Notes: generated by a model from the letters alone, not told the origin. A stretch of DNA of 64,000 bases from Phymatolithon calcareum (GCA_977006965.1 OZ345354.1:1984001-2048000); one strand, 5' to 3'. Positions 10,431 to 21,980 are shown, counted from the first letter of the stretch. Numbers and translations are program-made.

Positions 10431-10432
10431 GT

Positions 10433-10590
10433 CTTGCGCCGGATGATCGCTGCCTGAGCGAGGGTTGGTGAAAGGACACGAACATGGGGTATTTAGCAGT
10501 CCCCTATTTACGCCGGATGATTGATCGCTGTACGAGCACCGGCCGGTGAACGGACGCCAACGCGGAAACCTCCGCAGTCCTCGTTTCGAA
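10433..10590. repeat. Imperfect tandem duplication, ~80-bp unit
   Basis: Two adjacent units share GCGCCGGATGATCGCTG or ACGCCGGATGATTGATCGCTG, then GAGC...GGTGAA-GGAC and CGCAGTCC-type endings. Nothing coding is recognised. Confidence 0.5.
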
Positions 10591-10913
10591 CGGGTCCTAT
10601 CACCTTGCTTTCGCTGACGGGTGCGTGCGTGGCGACTAGACTGTCATTGTCACCTCCCTAAGCGGTTCGGAATCAGCCTTGCGGATTTATTTACATCCGT
10701 TCGGAATTGCGAGAGCACTCGTTTGTACACAAGCGAACAGGAAATACCCAAGTAGAGTGTCTTCTGCGGGTACGATCACGTAAACCGAGAAATTGTGGCC
10801 GTATGCTTCTGCCGTATATGCGGGGAAAGAATGCGGCCTTACATGCGGTGTTTGCTGTCCACAATTCCGAACAGTCATCTCTGCTTCCGTGTCCGTCACT
10901 TCATATTTAGTGT

Positions 10914-11674
10914 TCACGCCATGCTTGCTCGACGTTTCACCTTGACAATAACCCGATCCTTGGACCGATTTCCAAACGCAATTTCACTTGTCTCAATTAC
11001 AAATGATGACAACACCATCACGGCCTCGGGACACAACGTGCGGCCCGTCACCGCTTTCAGATATGGCCTCAACATACGTCTTGTGCTCTTCCAAGGCATC
11101 TTCAATTTGAATTCTCGATTCAACGTCCCAGATGCGAACAGTTTTGTCCACCGATCCCGAAACGCTCCGTTAACCATTCGAGCTGAACGAAATTTGCCCG
11201 TACACGAGTCCCACAAACGTACCGTCCCATCTTCCGACACAGACGCAACTCGAAACCATCACGGCTTAATGAAACGGCCCACAACCGTGCGGAATGTCCG
11301 TATTCAAACTCAGTTGCTTCTGCTTCCACACGTGTGTCCCAAATGCGAACAATACCATCAAAAGACCCGGAAAGTATTGTTTCCCCGTTAGGAGGAAACG
11401 AAACACTTGTTCCGTAGCAGTGCACACTTGCGGATGTCCACGAATTTCTCCGACTGTTGGCGTCCCACAATCGAACAGTGCCATCATGGGATACTGATGC
11501 AATTTGACTTCCATCAAGACTGAATCTAGCACAATTCACACAATCCGTGTGTCCTGACGCTGCAAAGTGATCAAGTCCAAGCACGAACAATCCCGTAAAG
11601 GACTGAAACAGGATTACTTTGAATCGTGAGTTTTCCCGTCCTCTATTCCGGTGGGCGTTTCGTGAGCTGCACAA
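10914..11674 (-). pseudogene. WD40 repeat block, 3' part of NB-ARC/WD40 pseudogene
   Basis: The minus strand carries WD40 blades in three frames: CVNCARFSLDGSQIASVSHD then GTVRLWDA near 11550-11460, SVSFPPNGETILSGSFDGIV then RIWDT near 11420-11330, and SVSEDGTVRLWDSCTGKF near 11245-11190. The S-x-DGT(V/I)R(L/I)WD strands are diagnostic of a beta-propeller, a protein-interaction scaffold. Frameshifts near 11480 and 11255 show a pseudogene. It probably continues the gene at 12495-14297, from which it is separated by the inverted-repeat element at 11743-12488. Confidence 0.75.
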
Positions 11675-11742
11675 AGGTAGGTAGCATCAGAGGAAGACTC
11701 GCCCATATCTTCGGAACTCTGTGGGGCTTTTAACACCCAATT

Positions 11743-12488
11743 TGGGAGTAAACCGGCACCCAAAACGCTGTTTTCAGGAATATTGTAAGTACCGATTTTC
11801 GAAAATGGCAAGCTAGCAGCGAATTTTTTTGTCGGTAATGGTAGAGAACGGAATGGAAAAGACGAAACGAACCTCGGTTCAGCGATTGCGAGAGTGAATA
11901 AGCCAGGAAGAGGCTGCAAAAATTATCAGTTCACAATTTTTCGCGGGAATGTGTCACGACAAAAGTTATCAAAAAATTAGAAAACGGCGCATGCTAGCAT
12001 GCGACGGGTCGGGGGCGGTTTGTGCGCTAAATGACGGACCGCACTAAAGCTCTGCATTGGCCAAGAAGTGTCTTAAGCATGAGAGCATTTACAGTAAGAG
12101 CGCCTGAGGCAGACGACTGTGCACTGCAACGGCGCATGGCCGAATTGATTTGGCACGACTCCTCCCAAACCCCTTCGAAACACCGCACACATATTATGAT
12201 ATGAACATAGTATCATTTTTTTGTAAGTTTGCTTCCAAAATCTGCGTTTTTTTTAGCGCCTATCGATGACACATACACTAATACTCCGAGTACAAAATCG
12301 ATGTACGAGCAAACTTACATCGCCTCTCTCTTCCTAACGAAGCAAGAAGGTAGCTTGAGCGCTACAGATCTGTAGTGGTAGGGGTTCTCTCCACCATTTC
12401 CGAAAAAAATAAATGATGTCGGCAGAGAAAGAAAAAACATGGTCCGTGTAAAAATGCAAAAAAAGTGCCGGTTTACTCCCAAATCAAG
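11743..12488. mobile_element. 746-bp element with 20-bp inverted ends, non-autonomous
   Basis: ATTTGGGAGTAAACCGGCAC at 11743-11762 is exactly inverted at 12469-12488. The interior is 706 bp, contains no transposase-like ORF, and lies between WD40 blades of a broken NB-ARC/WD40 gene. This is the expected layout of a MITE-like insertion. No clear target duplication is visible, apart from a possible AT dinucleotide if the ends are trimmed by one base. Superfamily is undetermined. Confidence 0.65.
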
Positions 12489-12494
12489 TTTATT

Positions 12495-14297
12495 TTATTT
12501 AAAAATAAACTTGAATTGAAAACGCACACACACAGACGAATTGCACTGTCATCTGATCCTGGCACCAACCGTTGGCCCGTCCCACGGAATGCAACAGAAC
12601 TTATGCAATCCCCGTACGCGTCGGCATCTTTGAATATAGAGCTCCCTGTGCAACCGTCCAAGAGTTTCAGTGTACCATCAATCAGATCCGTTGCAACCGC
12701 TTGTTCGCCATTCGAAACAGCGACACAATTGACACTGCACTGCTGCAGGACTTCTCGAATCTGTGCACCGATGCTCGCCTCCCAAATCATCAACGTACAA
12801 TCCTCAGAACATGAAAATATCTTCTCACCATCGCTACTCACAGCAACGCCCCATACCCGCTCGCTGTGCCCTTCGAAAACGCGCACTGGCGACTCAGTTG
12901 TCGCCCATTTCCAGACTGCGATCGATTAGTCATCCGACCCAGTGATGATTGTTTTGGATGCAGCAGCAAACGATAAGCATCTTACAGTCTGATTGTGTCC
13001 TTGTCACCTGTCGACGCATTTACGACTACAACATCACTGCTTGCTCCTGATGCGACAAAACGTCCACACGGAGAACAATCAACTGTCCAGCACTTTCCTC
13101 TCACGGGGATCTCCATGATCTGCACGCTGCGCGAATCTGGAAAAAAAGAGTTCACGTGTTGCAAATACGACTTTCGTGTGTACGATTCGACGCTTTTCAA
13201 GTACGCGTCTACATCCGCGATCTCCGTCCTTGTCTTTAACAGCCGTCCGCACACTTGGAACAGAAACGGTCGCTGTCCTTCCTTTACTCATCCCCACGAA
13301 AATTTTATTCCTTTCCAAAGCAATTCGAAGCTCTGTATCACTCTTTGTAGAATAAGTTCGTCCCCAAGCGTCAGCAGACAGTCAAAGTCTGCTTTCGGTG
13401 CCAACATACCACCGATATCACCTCGTGCATAAGTCCAACGCGCATCCAACAAAAGAACGCCAAGCTCCATCATCAAATCTGCAGACACCAGGTGTCTGCC
13501 AAGTTCCATAAGAATAAATCCGTCCTCTCCGACGGACCACCATGGTCTCGATTTCTGTGCCAACAACGTTTGCTCACATGAATAACCTAATTCTGCAATC
13601 AACGAATCTTCAAATATGTCCAGTTTCGATGACATATATCCATTCAGAAGCTGTGTATAACATATCGAGCTTGTCTTCATCCTTTCCCCCTGTCGTTTAC
13701 AAAACTCCAATTCTAGATCGTGCAGCATAGGACCGATTTCTTCCCCCGCCCTTCTCCATCGTCCCGAAAGGTGAGCTTGCGAAGACTCAACCCGTTGAGA
13801 AGGCGCACGACTGCCAAACGAAATCCTTTGTCGACGTTCCACATTCGGCTTAAGACTGAAATGGGCATCCAAGCCTGGTTTCGCATCACGCAAAGACTTG
13901 TGTACAGATCGGCGATCGTGTGGTCCACCATAGCACCATGCGTTTTCAGCAGCTTTACAAATCTTTCTTCCACGATTTTAAGTCTTAGGGAGTGTTCTGC
14001 GTTCAAGCTCCGGCCCCCTGGGCCTTGCTCTTCCCCAAATTCAATGCTCTGTTTCTCCAGCAGTGAAGCATATTCGCCACATGCACGTTCAAAATCTCCA
14101 TATCACTTGCGATGAAACACACTGCGCTTTCTGCAACTGCTAGTGCTGTCGGCAACGCGCCGCAACTCTTTAGGATCATCGCAATACTCTTTCTCACGTT
14201 CCCGGTGACTTCTGAAAGCCCGTACTTCGCAGCATCTTGTTTCGCATGCGTCATAAACATCCTCACAGACACGTCCCCTAGTGCATCCGCTGCCCAC
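12495..14297 (-). pseudogene. NB-ARC/WD40 (APAF1-like) protein, pseudogene copy 1
   Basis: Reading the minus strand downward, an NB-ARC tail with the GLPL-type motif KSCGALPTALAVAES lies at about 14183-14130. It is followed by helical-domain sequence (LKTHGAMVDHTIADLYTSL near 13960-13900, MLHDLELEFCKRQ near 13720, ELGRHLVSADLMMELGVLLL near 13510-13450) and then WD40 blades (VWGVAVSSDGEKIFSCSEDC near 12850-12800). NB-ARC proteins are nucleotide-switched ATPases of the STAND class, and the WD40 part senses ligands. No Walker A motif is present, so only the C-terminal part of NB-ARC survives. Frame changes near 14006, 13713, 13290 and 13100 and an in-frame stop near 12930 break it. Confidence 0.7.
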
Positions 14298-15270
14298 AGC
14301 AACGCCCGTTCCCCCTTGCTGTGCTCTTCTAGAACACGCACTGGCGACTCAAATGTCTCCCATTCCCAGACTTCGATCGATCCATCATCCGACCTTGAGA
14401 CAATTGTTCGAAGCAGCAAACGATACACACAATACAAGGTCAGTATGTCCTTTCGGCCGCTTCAATATGTCACATGTCGACGCATCTGCGACTACAACAT
14501 CACTGTCTGCGCCTGATGCGCGTGATGCGACAAAACGTCCACATGGAGAACAATCAACTGCATCGCAATACCCTCCCACGGGGATGTCCATGACCTGCGC
14601 GCTTTGCGGACCTTGGGAAAACAGGTTCACGAATCGCAAATATGGCTTTGGTGTGTGCCATTCCACGCTTTTCAAGTGCGCTTCTACAGCTGCGTTCTCC
14701 GTTGAAAAGTCGTTCGCACACTGAGAACAGAAACGGTCGCTGCCCCTCCGTTACTCTTCCCCACGACAACTGTATTTCTTTCGAAAGCAATTTGAAGCCA
14801 TGTCGGATTCTTTGTGGAACAAGTTCGTCCCTAAGAGTCAGAAAACAATCAAACTCTGATTTCAGTCCCAACACCGCACCGATCTTACCAAGTTCATGTG
14901 TCCAACGCCCATCCAACAAAAGACCACCAAGCTTCATCATCAAATCTGCAGACACCAGGTGTCTGCCTAGTTACATATGGATATATCCCCCTCTCCTACA
15001 GACCACCACGCTCTCGGTTTCTTAGTCAGCAACATCCGCTCAAATGAATAACACTGATCTGCAACCAACGATTCTCCACACGTGCTCAGATCCGGTGCCA
15101 GATATCCGTTCAGAAGCTGTGTGTACCATACTGATATTGTCTTCATTGCTCCGACTGTCGTTTACAAAAGTACAATTACAAATCATGCAGCATGAGACCA
15201 CCTTCTTTCCCCCACCCTTATGCTGAGTACTATGGAAACTGTTATCAGCAGTTTCTATCCTAGTTTCCAA
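14298..15270 (-). pseudogene. NB-ARC/WD40 protein, pseudogene copy 2 (tandem, chimeric)
   Basis: This is a second copy of the region containing LGRHLVSADLMMKLGGLLLD (about 14970-14910), then ALEKRGMAHTKAIFAIREP and MDIPVGGYCDAVDCSPCGRF (about 14595-14535), and a WD40 blade SRSDDGSIEVWEWETFESP (about 14400-14345). The blade then joins out of order to NB-ARC sequence VRMFMTHAKQDAAKYGLSEV at about 14260-14200. This order, WD40 before NB-ARC, indicates unequal recombination between tandem copies. An inverted duplicate with the same junction is at 50620-51537. Confidence 0.7.
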
Positions 15271-15442
15271 AGATTAGTCCATTTTATTGGTACTAAAACC
15301 AGGAGAGTACGATTCCTTATGTTAGAAGTTCGAACTCAGAACTGGTTTTAACAATATGAATTTAGAACACCATTTAACGTCTGTCGGTTACGTTTAGAGT
15401 ACAATTTTTTAAAAAACATTAAACAAAAAATTTAATTTTAAA

Positions 15443-15482
15443 AACTAAAGTTATGGTACTGCGCGAGCCTGCGAGCCCACCA
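15443..15482 (+). repeat. Conserved ~40-bp GCGAGC-rich block-edge motif
   Basis: It reads AAACTAAAGTTATGGTACTG and then GCGAGCCTGCGAGCCCAC, one base different from the other copies. It is the right edge of the segment that is duplicated in inverted orientation at 50219-51550. Confidence 0.85.
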
Positions 15483-16220
15483 ATACCCTGTGTTCTCCAA
15501 AAAGAGCAGGGACTCGTTCTTGTGGTTGGTTCATAATCTGAAATCGTAGGAGCTGGACTTCTTCTATATTGATATTGATGTTGAAATCTTGTATAAATTA
15601 CCTTGAAGTAGTGGATTCAGCGAAATAGCTGCATATGAAATTAGAGATGCGTTTTGCTAAAACAACATCCAACAAAATTCGTCTTTCGACTAGGGCAAGT
15701 GCTCATCCTTGGACAAGTATGGGTTATAGCATGCTTTTTGAGGGAGCTATGATAGAAAATCTCCGAGGTTTTGTCTTAAGGGAGAGATACAGTATTGGTC
15801 CGTCGAAGGATCCTTAGGATCCTGGGAACCAGTGTCTCAAAGGGGAGATACATTATCGGTCTCTCAAAGGGGTCCTTAGGAGAGATACCGCTCCCCAGGA
15901 TGATGATCATTCTCGGGACCGATATCTCTCCCTTCGGGCCTCCAAAAAAGCGGACGTCCGCTAGTACTATAGGCCATACGTATCACGTTCCACTTTGTTG
16001 AGTTCAATTACAGTCGAACCTGCAGAACTGCAACACGGCGGTATAGTTGGCATGCTGGATGTCCAATGTGGAAACGTCTGATATCCAGATACTAAGGATA
16101 TTCTGGGATCGAAATTACCGCTAGTGGTGCACGTGTATGTCCCATCATGGCCGAAGCCGGAATTGCATGGCGAAATGGCTTGCATATGCTCTGGCCGTCA
16201 TATGCGCCTCGTTGAAAGAT
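15483..16220. other. Non-genic stretch with imperfect inverted repeat at 15777-15945
   Basis: AAGGGAGAGATACAGTATTG at 15777 is roughly complemented by GGGACCGATATCTCTCCCTT at 15916-15937. Related GGAGATAC and GGTCTC pieces lie between. It could be a small foldback element. No genes are recognised. Confidence 0.45.
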
Positions 16221-16290
16221 AACACTGGTTTCTGGGCTGAACAACATAGCCCAGAAATTATTATGTTATTCAGCCCAGAAACCGGTGTTT
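16221..16290. repeat. Long-stem hairpin
   Basis: AACACTGGTTTCTGGGCTGA at 16221-16240 pairs with TCAGCCCAGAAACCGGTGTT at 16270-16289, with one mismatch over 20 bp. The loop itself contains a third GCCCAGAAA. No similar copy was seen elsewhere in the window. Confidence 0.75.
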
Positions 16291-16420
16291 GGAATTGAAA
16301 AGCTTCGTTCGCGGCTAAGCGAAGCGCTCACGTGTTGAATATGCTCCGTGAAACTGAAGCAAAATAGTTTGTAAATTTAAGGACCTACACCCCCATCTTA
16401 GATTTTCACTTTTATTTTAT

Positions 16421-17292
16421 ATGAGCTTGGGAATGCGAGAAGCTCATTGGACACTTTCTGTTATGGCAGTACATAATTGGCTAAGCAAAAAAAGTCCTCG
16501 CGCCGTGGAAACTTTTACTAGAAATTCTCTGCAGAGGGTTCCTTCTAAAATCGAGACAGCTCCTTAAACGAACAGTTTATGACCACTTCCTGATCCGTTC
16601 TTCGCATTTTTAAAACTGCTATAGAAATCCAAAATCGTAGGTCATCCAAAAATCAAAAAAAATCAAAGAAATGGGATGAAATAATGAGTGTAGAGCACTT
16701 TTCGTAATTCTGATCTTCAAAAAGAATCGCCTACAAAGATGGACAATTATCTCAAAAAGGACTCATTTAATTTCTTATTGCCTCTGTCAAAAGTTTCGAA
16801 TGGTTGTAGACTACTACAGGAATGCTGCAAATTTGGTAAAATCGAACGTCTAGGTGGCAAAAAAGTTCGCGCCGCGAAACCAAAAGTTATTTAAAATCGG
16901 CAAAGAAACAGGCGACAAATTTAGTAAAATTCACGTTGCGCCCCGACGAGAAGCTGAAACTGTTCGAAAGAAACACAGTAAGCTTTTTTTTGTAATTATT
17001 GATTACAGCCGAACATTGGAAACTGTTGTTGACTTCATATTTCAAAATATTTCACTTGTTCCTCTCATTTTCTTGAAAACTGGATGCAGTCCCGTCGATG
17101 CAAACAATATAATTAAAATTTTCATCCAGTTTATGAGCATTGTTTCGGGCAGTGAGAGCGCTTCAAAGATGGGGATGTAGGCCCTTAAGGCATGCACCGT
17201 GACTCAAGCATTGACAATATTCATATATCGAATTTTCTGAGAACCTTAAAATTTAGATAAATCTGTGGCAAAACCGTATTCGAGGATGTCTC
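16421..17292 (+). repeat. MULE terminal inverted repeat, left arm
   Basis: The outer end reads ATGAGCTTGGGAATGCGAGA and the inner end CGAGGATGTCTC. It contains a 108-codon ORF (16854-17180) that is also open in the right arm with one residue changed. Because the same sequence is broken in the B blocks elsewhere, I treat it as non-coding. Confidence 0.9.
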
Positions 17293-17603
17293 ATGCGCGT
17301 GCTACAGTCACTGGTGCTCAGCAAGTACAGGATGATTTGGTGCCGTTTGACGTTGTGGCTAAGCCGTTTCGCAAGCGCAAAAAGCCCACCTTGCTGTCTG
17401 AAATGAGGGCCCGTCACTGCTCCTCGTATAGACACACCGGCCACTTTTCACAGACATGCAGTAGACCGAACATCCACAACCTTGCCAAGGCGAAGCGAAA
17501 GCACATCGACAAAGCGGCTCAATCCATGATCATCGACCTCACCGCCTTCGATGATAGAGATGCTACCAATAGTTGCGACGAGGAGCTAAACCAGAGAGAG
17601 TAG
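17293..17603 (+). pseudogene. MURA-like transposase C-terminal tail with degenerate CCHC knuckle
   Basis: The frame, open from 17265 in the arm to the stop at 17601-17603, includes RKRKKPTLLSEMRARHCSSY near 17360-17430 and RHTGHFSQTC up to 17459. The spacing is C-x2-Y-x4-H-x4-C, a zinc knuckle whose second cysteine has become tyrosine. This type of knuckle is found at the C-terminus of many Mutator-like transposases. The remainder (HNLAKAKRKHIDKAAQSM, IIDLTAFDD) has no known motif. The catalytic DDE domain and SWIM finger are missing. Confidence 0.5.
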
Positions 17604-17736
17604 CGCACGCAATAAATTTAATGTCGCATAGAGTGCTCTGAGAAACGGATGAGTGGTAGATTGGCTAGGATGCGTTATGATAGTACGCATGGCTAGGAGT
17701 GAGTACAGTCAGCCCTCGCTAAGTGGATACTGTCGG

Positions 17737-18608
17737 GAGACATCCTCGAATACGGTTTTGCCACAGATTTATCTAAATTTTAAGGTTCTCAGAAAATTCG
17801 ATATATGAATATTGTCAATGCTTGAGTCACGGTGCATGCCTTAAGGGCCTACATCCCCATCTTTGAAGCGCTCTCACTGCCCGAAACAATGCTCATAAAC
17901 TGGATGAAAATTTTAATTATATTGTTTGCATCGACGGGACTGCATCCAGTTTTCAAGAAAATGAGAGGAACAAGTGAAATATTTTGAAATATGAAGTCAA
18001 CAACAGTTTCCAATATTCGGCTGTAATCAATAATTACAAAAAAAAGCTTACTGTGTTTCCTTCGAACAGTTTCAGCTTCTCGTCGGGGCGCAACGTGAAT
18101 TTTACTAAATTTGTCGCCTGTTTCTTTGCCGATTTTAAATAACTTTTGGTTTCGCGGCGCGAACTTTTTTGCCACCTAGACGTTCGATTTTACCAAATTT
18201 GCAGTATTCCTGTGGTAGTCTACAACCATTCGAAACTTTTGACAGAGGCAATAAGAAATTAAATGAGTCCTTTTTGAGATAATTGTCCATCTTTGTAGGC
18301 GATTCTTTTTGAAGATCAGAATTACGAAAAGTGCTCTACACTCATTATTTCATCCCATTTCTTTGATTTTTTTTGATTTTTGGATGACCTACGTTTTTGG
18401 ATTTCTATAGCAGTTTTAAAAATGCGAAGAACGGATCAGGAAGTGGTCATAAACTGTTCGTTGAAGGAGCTGTCTCGATTTTAGAAGGAACCCTCTGCAG
18501 AGAATTTCTAGTAAAAGTTTCCACGGCGCGAGGACTTTTTTTGCTTAGCCAATTATGTACTGCCATAACAGAAAGTGTCCAATGAGCTTCTCGCATTCCC
18601 AAGCTCAT
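17737..18608 (-). repeat. MULE terminal inverted repeat, right arm
   Basis: This is the inverted copy of 16421-17292. Differences are single bases, for example at about 18016 and 18060. The 40-bp GCGAGC motif starts directly after its end. Confidence 0.9.
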
Positions 18609-18648
18609 TGTGGGCTCGCTCGCTCGCGCTGTACCATAACTTTAGTTT
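18609..18648 (-). repeat. Conserved ~40-bp GCGAGC-rich block-edge motif, inverted
   Basis: It reads GTGGGCTCGCTCGCTCGCGC and then TGTACCATAACTTTAGTTTT. It abuts the MULE right arm on one side and block A on the other. Confidence 0.85.
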
Positions 18649-19560
18649 TAAAATTTATTTAATTTTATTTTTGGCATAGTTTAATTGGACTTAATATTAG
18701 TCAGGTCAAGAGGTAATTGTCATACTGTATATCCGCAAAAATATTTTATGCTGTTGAACAGTTACGCCAGCTATCTAATAACACAGGATGAAAACTCGGC
18801 AAAACTCGATCTTGAAGCAATTTATTGTCCAGTACTGTTGAACGGCCAGACACAATGTATTCATACTCGATAAAACCATTTATAGATTCGAACATCTATT
18901 CGGTACTGAGTTCCGATGCTTAAAACATCTCAACTCGAAGTGTTGCGGCAGGTTTTCCACGGCGCTTCGCCTGTCCTGTCGGTCGCTCTTCGACACACGC
19001 CACGCGGAGTTTGCCTGACGCTCTGTCGCGGGGGTGTGAATGGTTCCCTATTCACCACCCCACGATTGAGGTTGCGGGTTAAGTTGGGCTGCTCGCGCAA
19101 TGTGGGCGGTGGTGACTTTCATCCGTGGTCAAAATAGTTGGGCAAACAGAAGTTTACTTTTGTTGGTTTTTCTCCACATCCGTAGTCCCAGATCACCACC
19201 AGCGCGCAACGTAAATACTAGTGGAAACCTCCCCTTAGGCTATCCAGGCCAGTGTGAAGTATCTTCCTGTGGTGCTGCGATTGTAGCACATCTATAGTTC
19301 TTGAAAAAACATAATCTCACCTGGGACGGTCTGCAAGAGTACTATATTAATGTAGTGCAAAACAAGTGGAATCATCATCATCGCGATGATCGCACTGAAG
19401 GCGCGGCACAAAGACTAAGAATAAGCTTTACTTCGAGGTCAAACCGTTATTACAAAGTTGGTCATATAATATAATGTGTAAGTCTTCAAGGTAGAGATGC
19501 CCATATTTAAATGAGCATCCAAACGTAGCAGTTACGGAATCGGATAACGGTACTTCTTTT
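18649..19560 (-). repeat. Repeat block A, diverged copy 3
   Basis: The sequence aligns to the reverse complement of the ends of 1-2120 (about 1820-2080 and 95-760), with the MSG/Sel1 part deleted. At 19550-19560 it stops at the palindrome position and jumps into the end of B and then D. Confidence 0.75.
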
Positions 19561-20925
19561 CGACTGGTCCTTTAGTTAACCATAATTGTCCACCACATGG
19601 CAGCGCCGTTTCGTCGCTGAGGGCCTTCTGGCCCATAATGCTCACAACCACAGGGCTAATTGACGGTATGGCAAGTGGAAACCACCATACACCGCTGCCC
19701 CATGCCGCTCTGCCTCACGCCACTGGAGATGATGCTGCGACGCCGCCATCGCGGTTCTGTACTGAATCGTAGGCTTGCCCGCTGTTCTGCCCAACAGCGC
19801 TGGTGATGTATACCACTACACCGCTTTCGCCGAACTACTTCGTTCGCCTGACCACCCCGCTGGCCCCCCCTCGAAATGCGTGTCTTAGTGGCGCATTCTG
19901 CCAAACATAATGTCTGACCACGATTGTAGCTGATCTCCAACGTAATACATTTGACTTCGCGTGTTTGCGAGCTGAGAGCAATTAGCGCCGTCCCTTCGAA
20001 GCAGAGACTTTGGCGTTTCAGGATCGCAAGGACAGTCCACGGCGTTTGTTCATAGTAGATACAAAACGTTGGAGCAAAGCGTCTGCCGATTATCGGGCTT
20101 GATTGTGCTTTACATGTAGCTCTCATTCGACGTTCTTGCTAAGTTAAAAGTAAAGTAATAATTTTGACTTCCCTTTCGCACCATAAATACATTGTATAAC
20201 GATGAATAAGTGGAGGAAAGGAATATATTTAGTCAACATATGTTTTTATTTTGCGAAAGCCGAAGAACGCGAGCTACGTCGGACAAATCAGCAAAATGAG
20301 AAAGGATTCTAGAAGTACGTTTCTGAGGCCACGAAGACGTGCGCATTGAAATGAAGGCTTGAATCGCTTCCCAAACCACCAGATTTTGAGCGCGGTTATG
20401 GCACAACGGTGCAGAAAAGGGGGGGAAATGCCTCCACAAGCGAGGAGAGACACATGAAAAGATGCCTGTGGCAAACTTAATACACGGAGCGACACAAATT
20501 ACTCTCGGCACTGCGGTGGGCGGGATATTTTGTGGCGACGGGGGGGGGGCACTGCAATGCGACTGCGGGAAATAGCACGGCAGTTGGAATCTGCCACACT
20601 AAGCGAAGTTGGCGAAGGTATTGTTCCAGCATGCTGGACTGAGTATTGCTAGAAGCTATCAATACGAGGTCGGAGTTCAGTTTTACATATGTCAGACATA
20701 GAGGTGTACCTCTGGTTAGGACCGGCCAGGCGCAAGAGGTCCACACAGCACCGCTATTTGGCGGACACTTAGTTTCACTGGTTCCTTTGCTGATTTGAAA
20801 AAATCTAGTCATGCCGTTTGAGCTTTTTTGCTACCTTCAGTGTACGAGGAATATCTTCACAAACTGTTTCTCCGCCGTTTGGCAGCTGGATAGACATGAT
20901 TAGTGATTTCGATAAAAACAGGAAA
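19561..20925 (+). repeat. Repeat block D, copy 2
   Basis: It is the reverse complement of 4560-5890 at roughly 80 percent identity. The B block that normally separates A from D is absent here. Confidence 0.8.
20233..20770 (-). pseudogene. Repeat-D-borne ORF of unknown function, copy 2
   Basis: Pieces VLTRGTPLCLTYVKLNSDLV, SSNTQSSMLEQYLRQLRLV and a terminal LARVLRLSQNKNIC with stop are readable. A frame change at about 20480 and a poly-G tract near 20541-20549 separate them. It is the same family as 4715-5230, and no known domain is recognised. Confidence 0.4.
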
Positions 20926-21285
20926 ACATACTACGGCTCTTTCTTCTCTACGAACGTAGCCCGTGGTATTCTGTACGGCGGTCAAAACACGCTAAGCCAA
21001 TTGGTGTTCTAGGACTTAATTTTTTCAATATCGGTTCCTCCAGAGATATTAAATCACACGGAGCATAGGAACAATCGTAGATTTTGTCGAATCTGTAACT
21101 TTCGTAGTATTGTTTTCCAACACTCCTCATATTCAAGCATTGATGAAGGGTTTACCTGAAGAGTAACTGCATTCACTTTCTAAAGCTTGGTACGCAGAGG
21201 TTGGGATTTCCAACCTCGATTGTGTTGGAAGGCTCAGGGAAACTAAGAAAGACTGTTCGCCCCTCAGCGATTCCATATTCCATCT
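20926..21285 (+). repeat. Repeat block E, copy
   Basis: Matches 24081-24480 and 36599-37010 (CTACGAACGTAGCCCGT, AGCCAATTGRTGTTCTA, GTCGAATCTGTAACTTTCGT). No coding region is recognised. Confidence 0.7.
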
Positions 21286-21720
21286 TGTGAGTCGACTTGC
21301 TTCACTTTAGGTCCTATGCATAAAACCATTTATAGAGTCGAAGATATATTCGATACTGAGTTGCGATGCTTCAAAAATCTCAACGCGAATTGTCGATGTA
21401 CTGGGGCTAGCTCGCTCTTCAGCAGGTTTTGCACGACGCTCCGTCTGTCCTGTACCTCGCTCTTCGACACTCGCTACGCGGAGTTTGCCTGATGCTCTGT
21501 CGTGGGGGTCTAAATAGTTCCCTATTCACCACTCCATGATTGAGAGTGGCGGTGAAGTTCGGCTGCTCGCGCAATATGGGCAGTGGTGACTCTAGTCCGT
21601 GGCCAAAGTAGTTGTCGACCGAGAGCTACGGAATCGGATAGCGGTACTTCTTTCCCAGGGCTCTTATTAGTACGTGCAGGAGGCGCGGACATCAAGAAGT
21701 AATGATTATTAAGGAACTAA
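21286..21720 (-). repeat. Repeat block A, diverged copy 4 (short)
   Basis: The segment contains the GTCGACTTGCTTCACTTTAG start and the GCAGGTTTTGCACGACGCTC core, then a deletion. It ends with the palindrome at 21646-21690 and GAAGTAATGATTATTAAGG. Confidence 0.75.
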
Positions 21721-21980
21721 ACCTTATCTTTCAAACGCTCTCACTGGCCGAAACCATCCTCATAAATCGGATGAACAATTTAAATATATCGTTTGCATCC
21801 ACGGAAGAGTATCCAGTTTCAAGATAATGTGTAGAAAGAAGTGAAATATTGTCAGCTGTGAAGTTTCCAATGCTCGGCTGTAACCAATCATTACAGAAAA
21901 ATGCTTACCAGGGTTCTTTCAAACAGTTTCAACTTTTTGCCTTTGAATAACCTAAATTTTACAATATTTTTCGTCTGGCC
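21721..21980 (+). repeat. Repeat block B, copy 2
   Basis: Homologous to the inner MULE terminal repeat (17185 to 16895 reversed), at perhaps 80 percent identity. It connects A to D. Confidence 0.7.

Larger units (their letters stand above)
16421..18608. mobile_element. Mutator-like element (MULE) with 872-bp terminal inverted repeats, internally deleted
   Basis: Arms 16421-17292 and 17737-18608 are inverted copies with no net indel (paired coordinates sum to 35029) and about 99 percent identity. The 444-bp spacer encodes a zinc-knuckle tail like that of MURA-type transposases. Long terminal inverted repeats plus such a knuckle fit the MULE superfamily. No 9-11-bp target duplication is obvious in the flanks. 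The catalytic transposase core is absent, so the element is non-autonomous. Confidence 0.7.

Noticed and set aside
11297-11497. Plus-strand ORFs opposite the WD40 blades
   Set aside because: They are shadows of the minus-strand WD40 pseudogene, whose motifs are clear.
15318-15345. tRNA-like B box (GTTCGAACT)
   Set aside because: No A box, acceptor stem or cloverleaf could be drawn around it, and the same word appears in the inverted duplicate as part of the repeat.
16854-17180. 108-codon ORF in the left MULE arm, mirrored at 17849-18175
   Set aside because: It is open in both arms because the arms are almost identical. In the diverged B blocks the frame is broken, so no coding constraint is evident.
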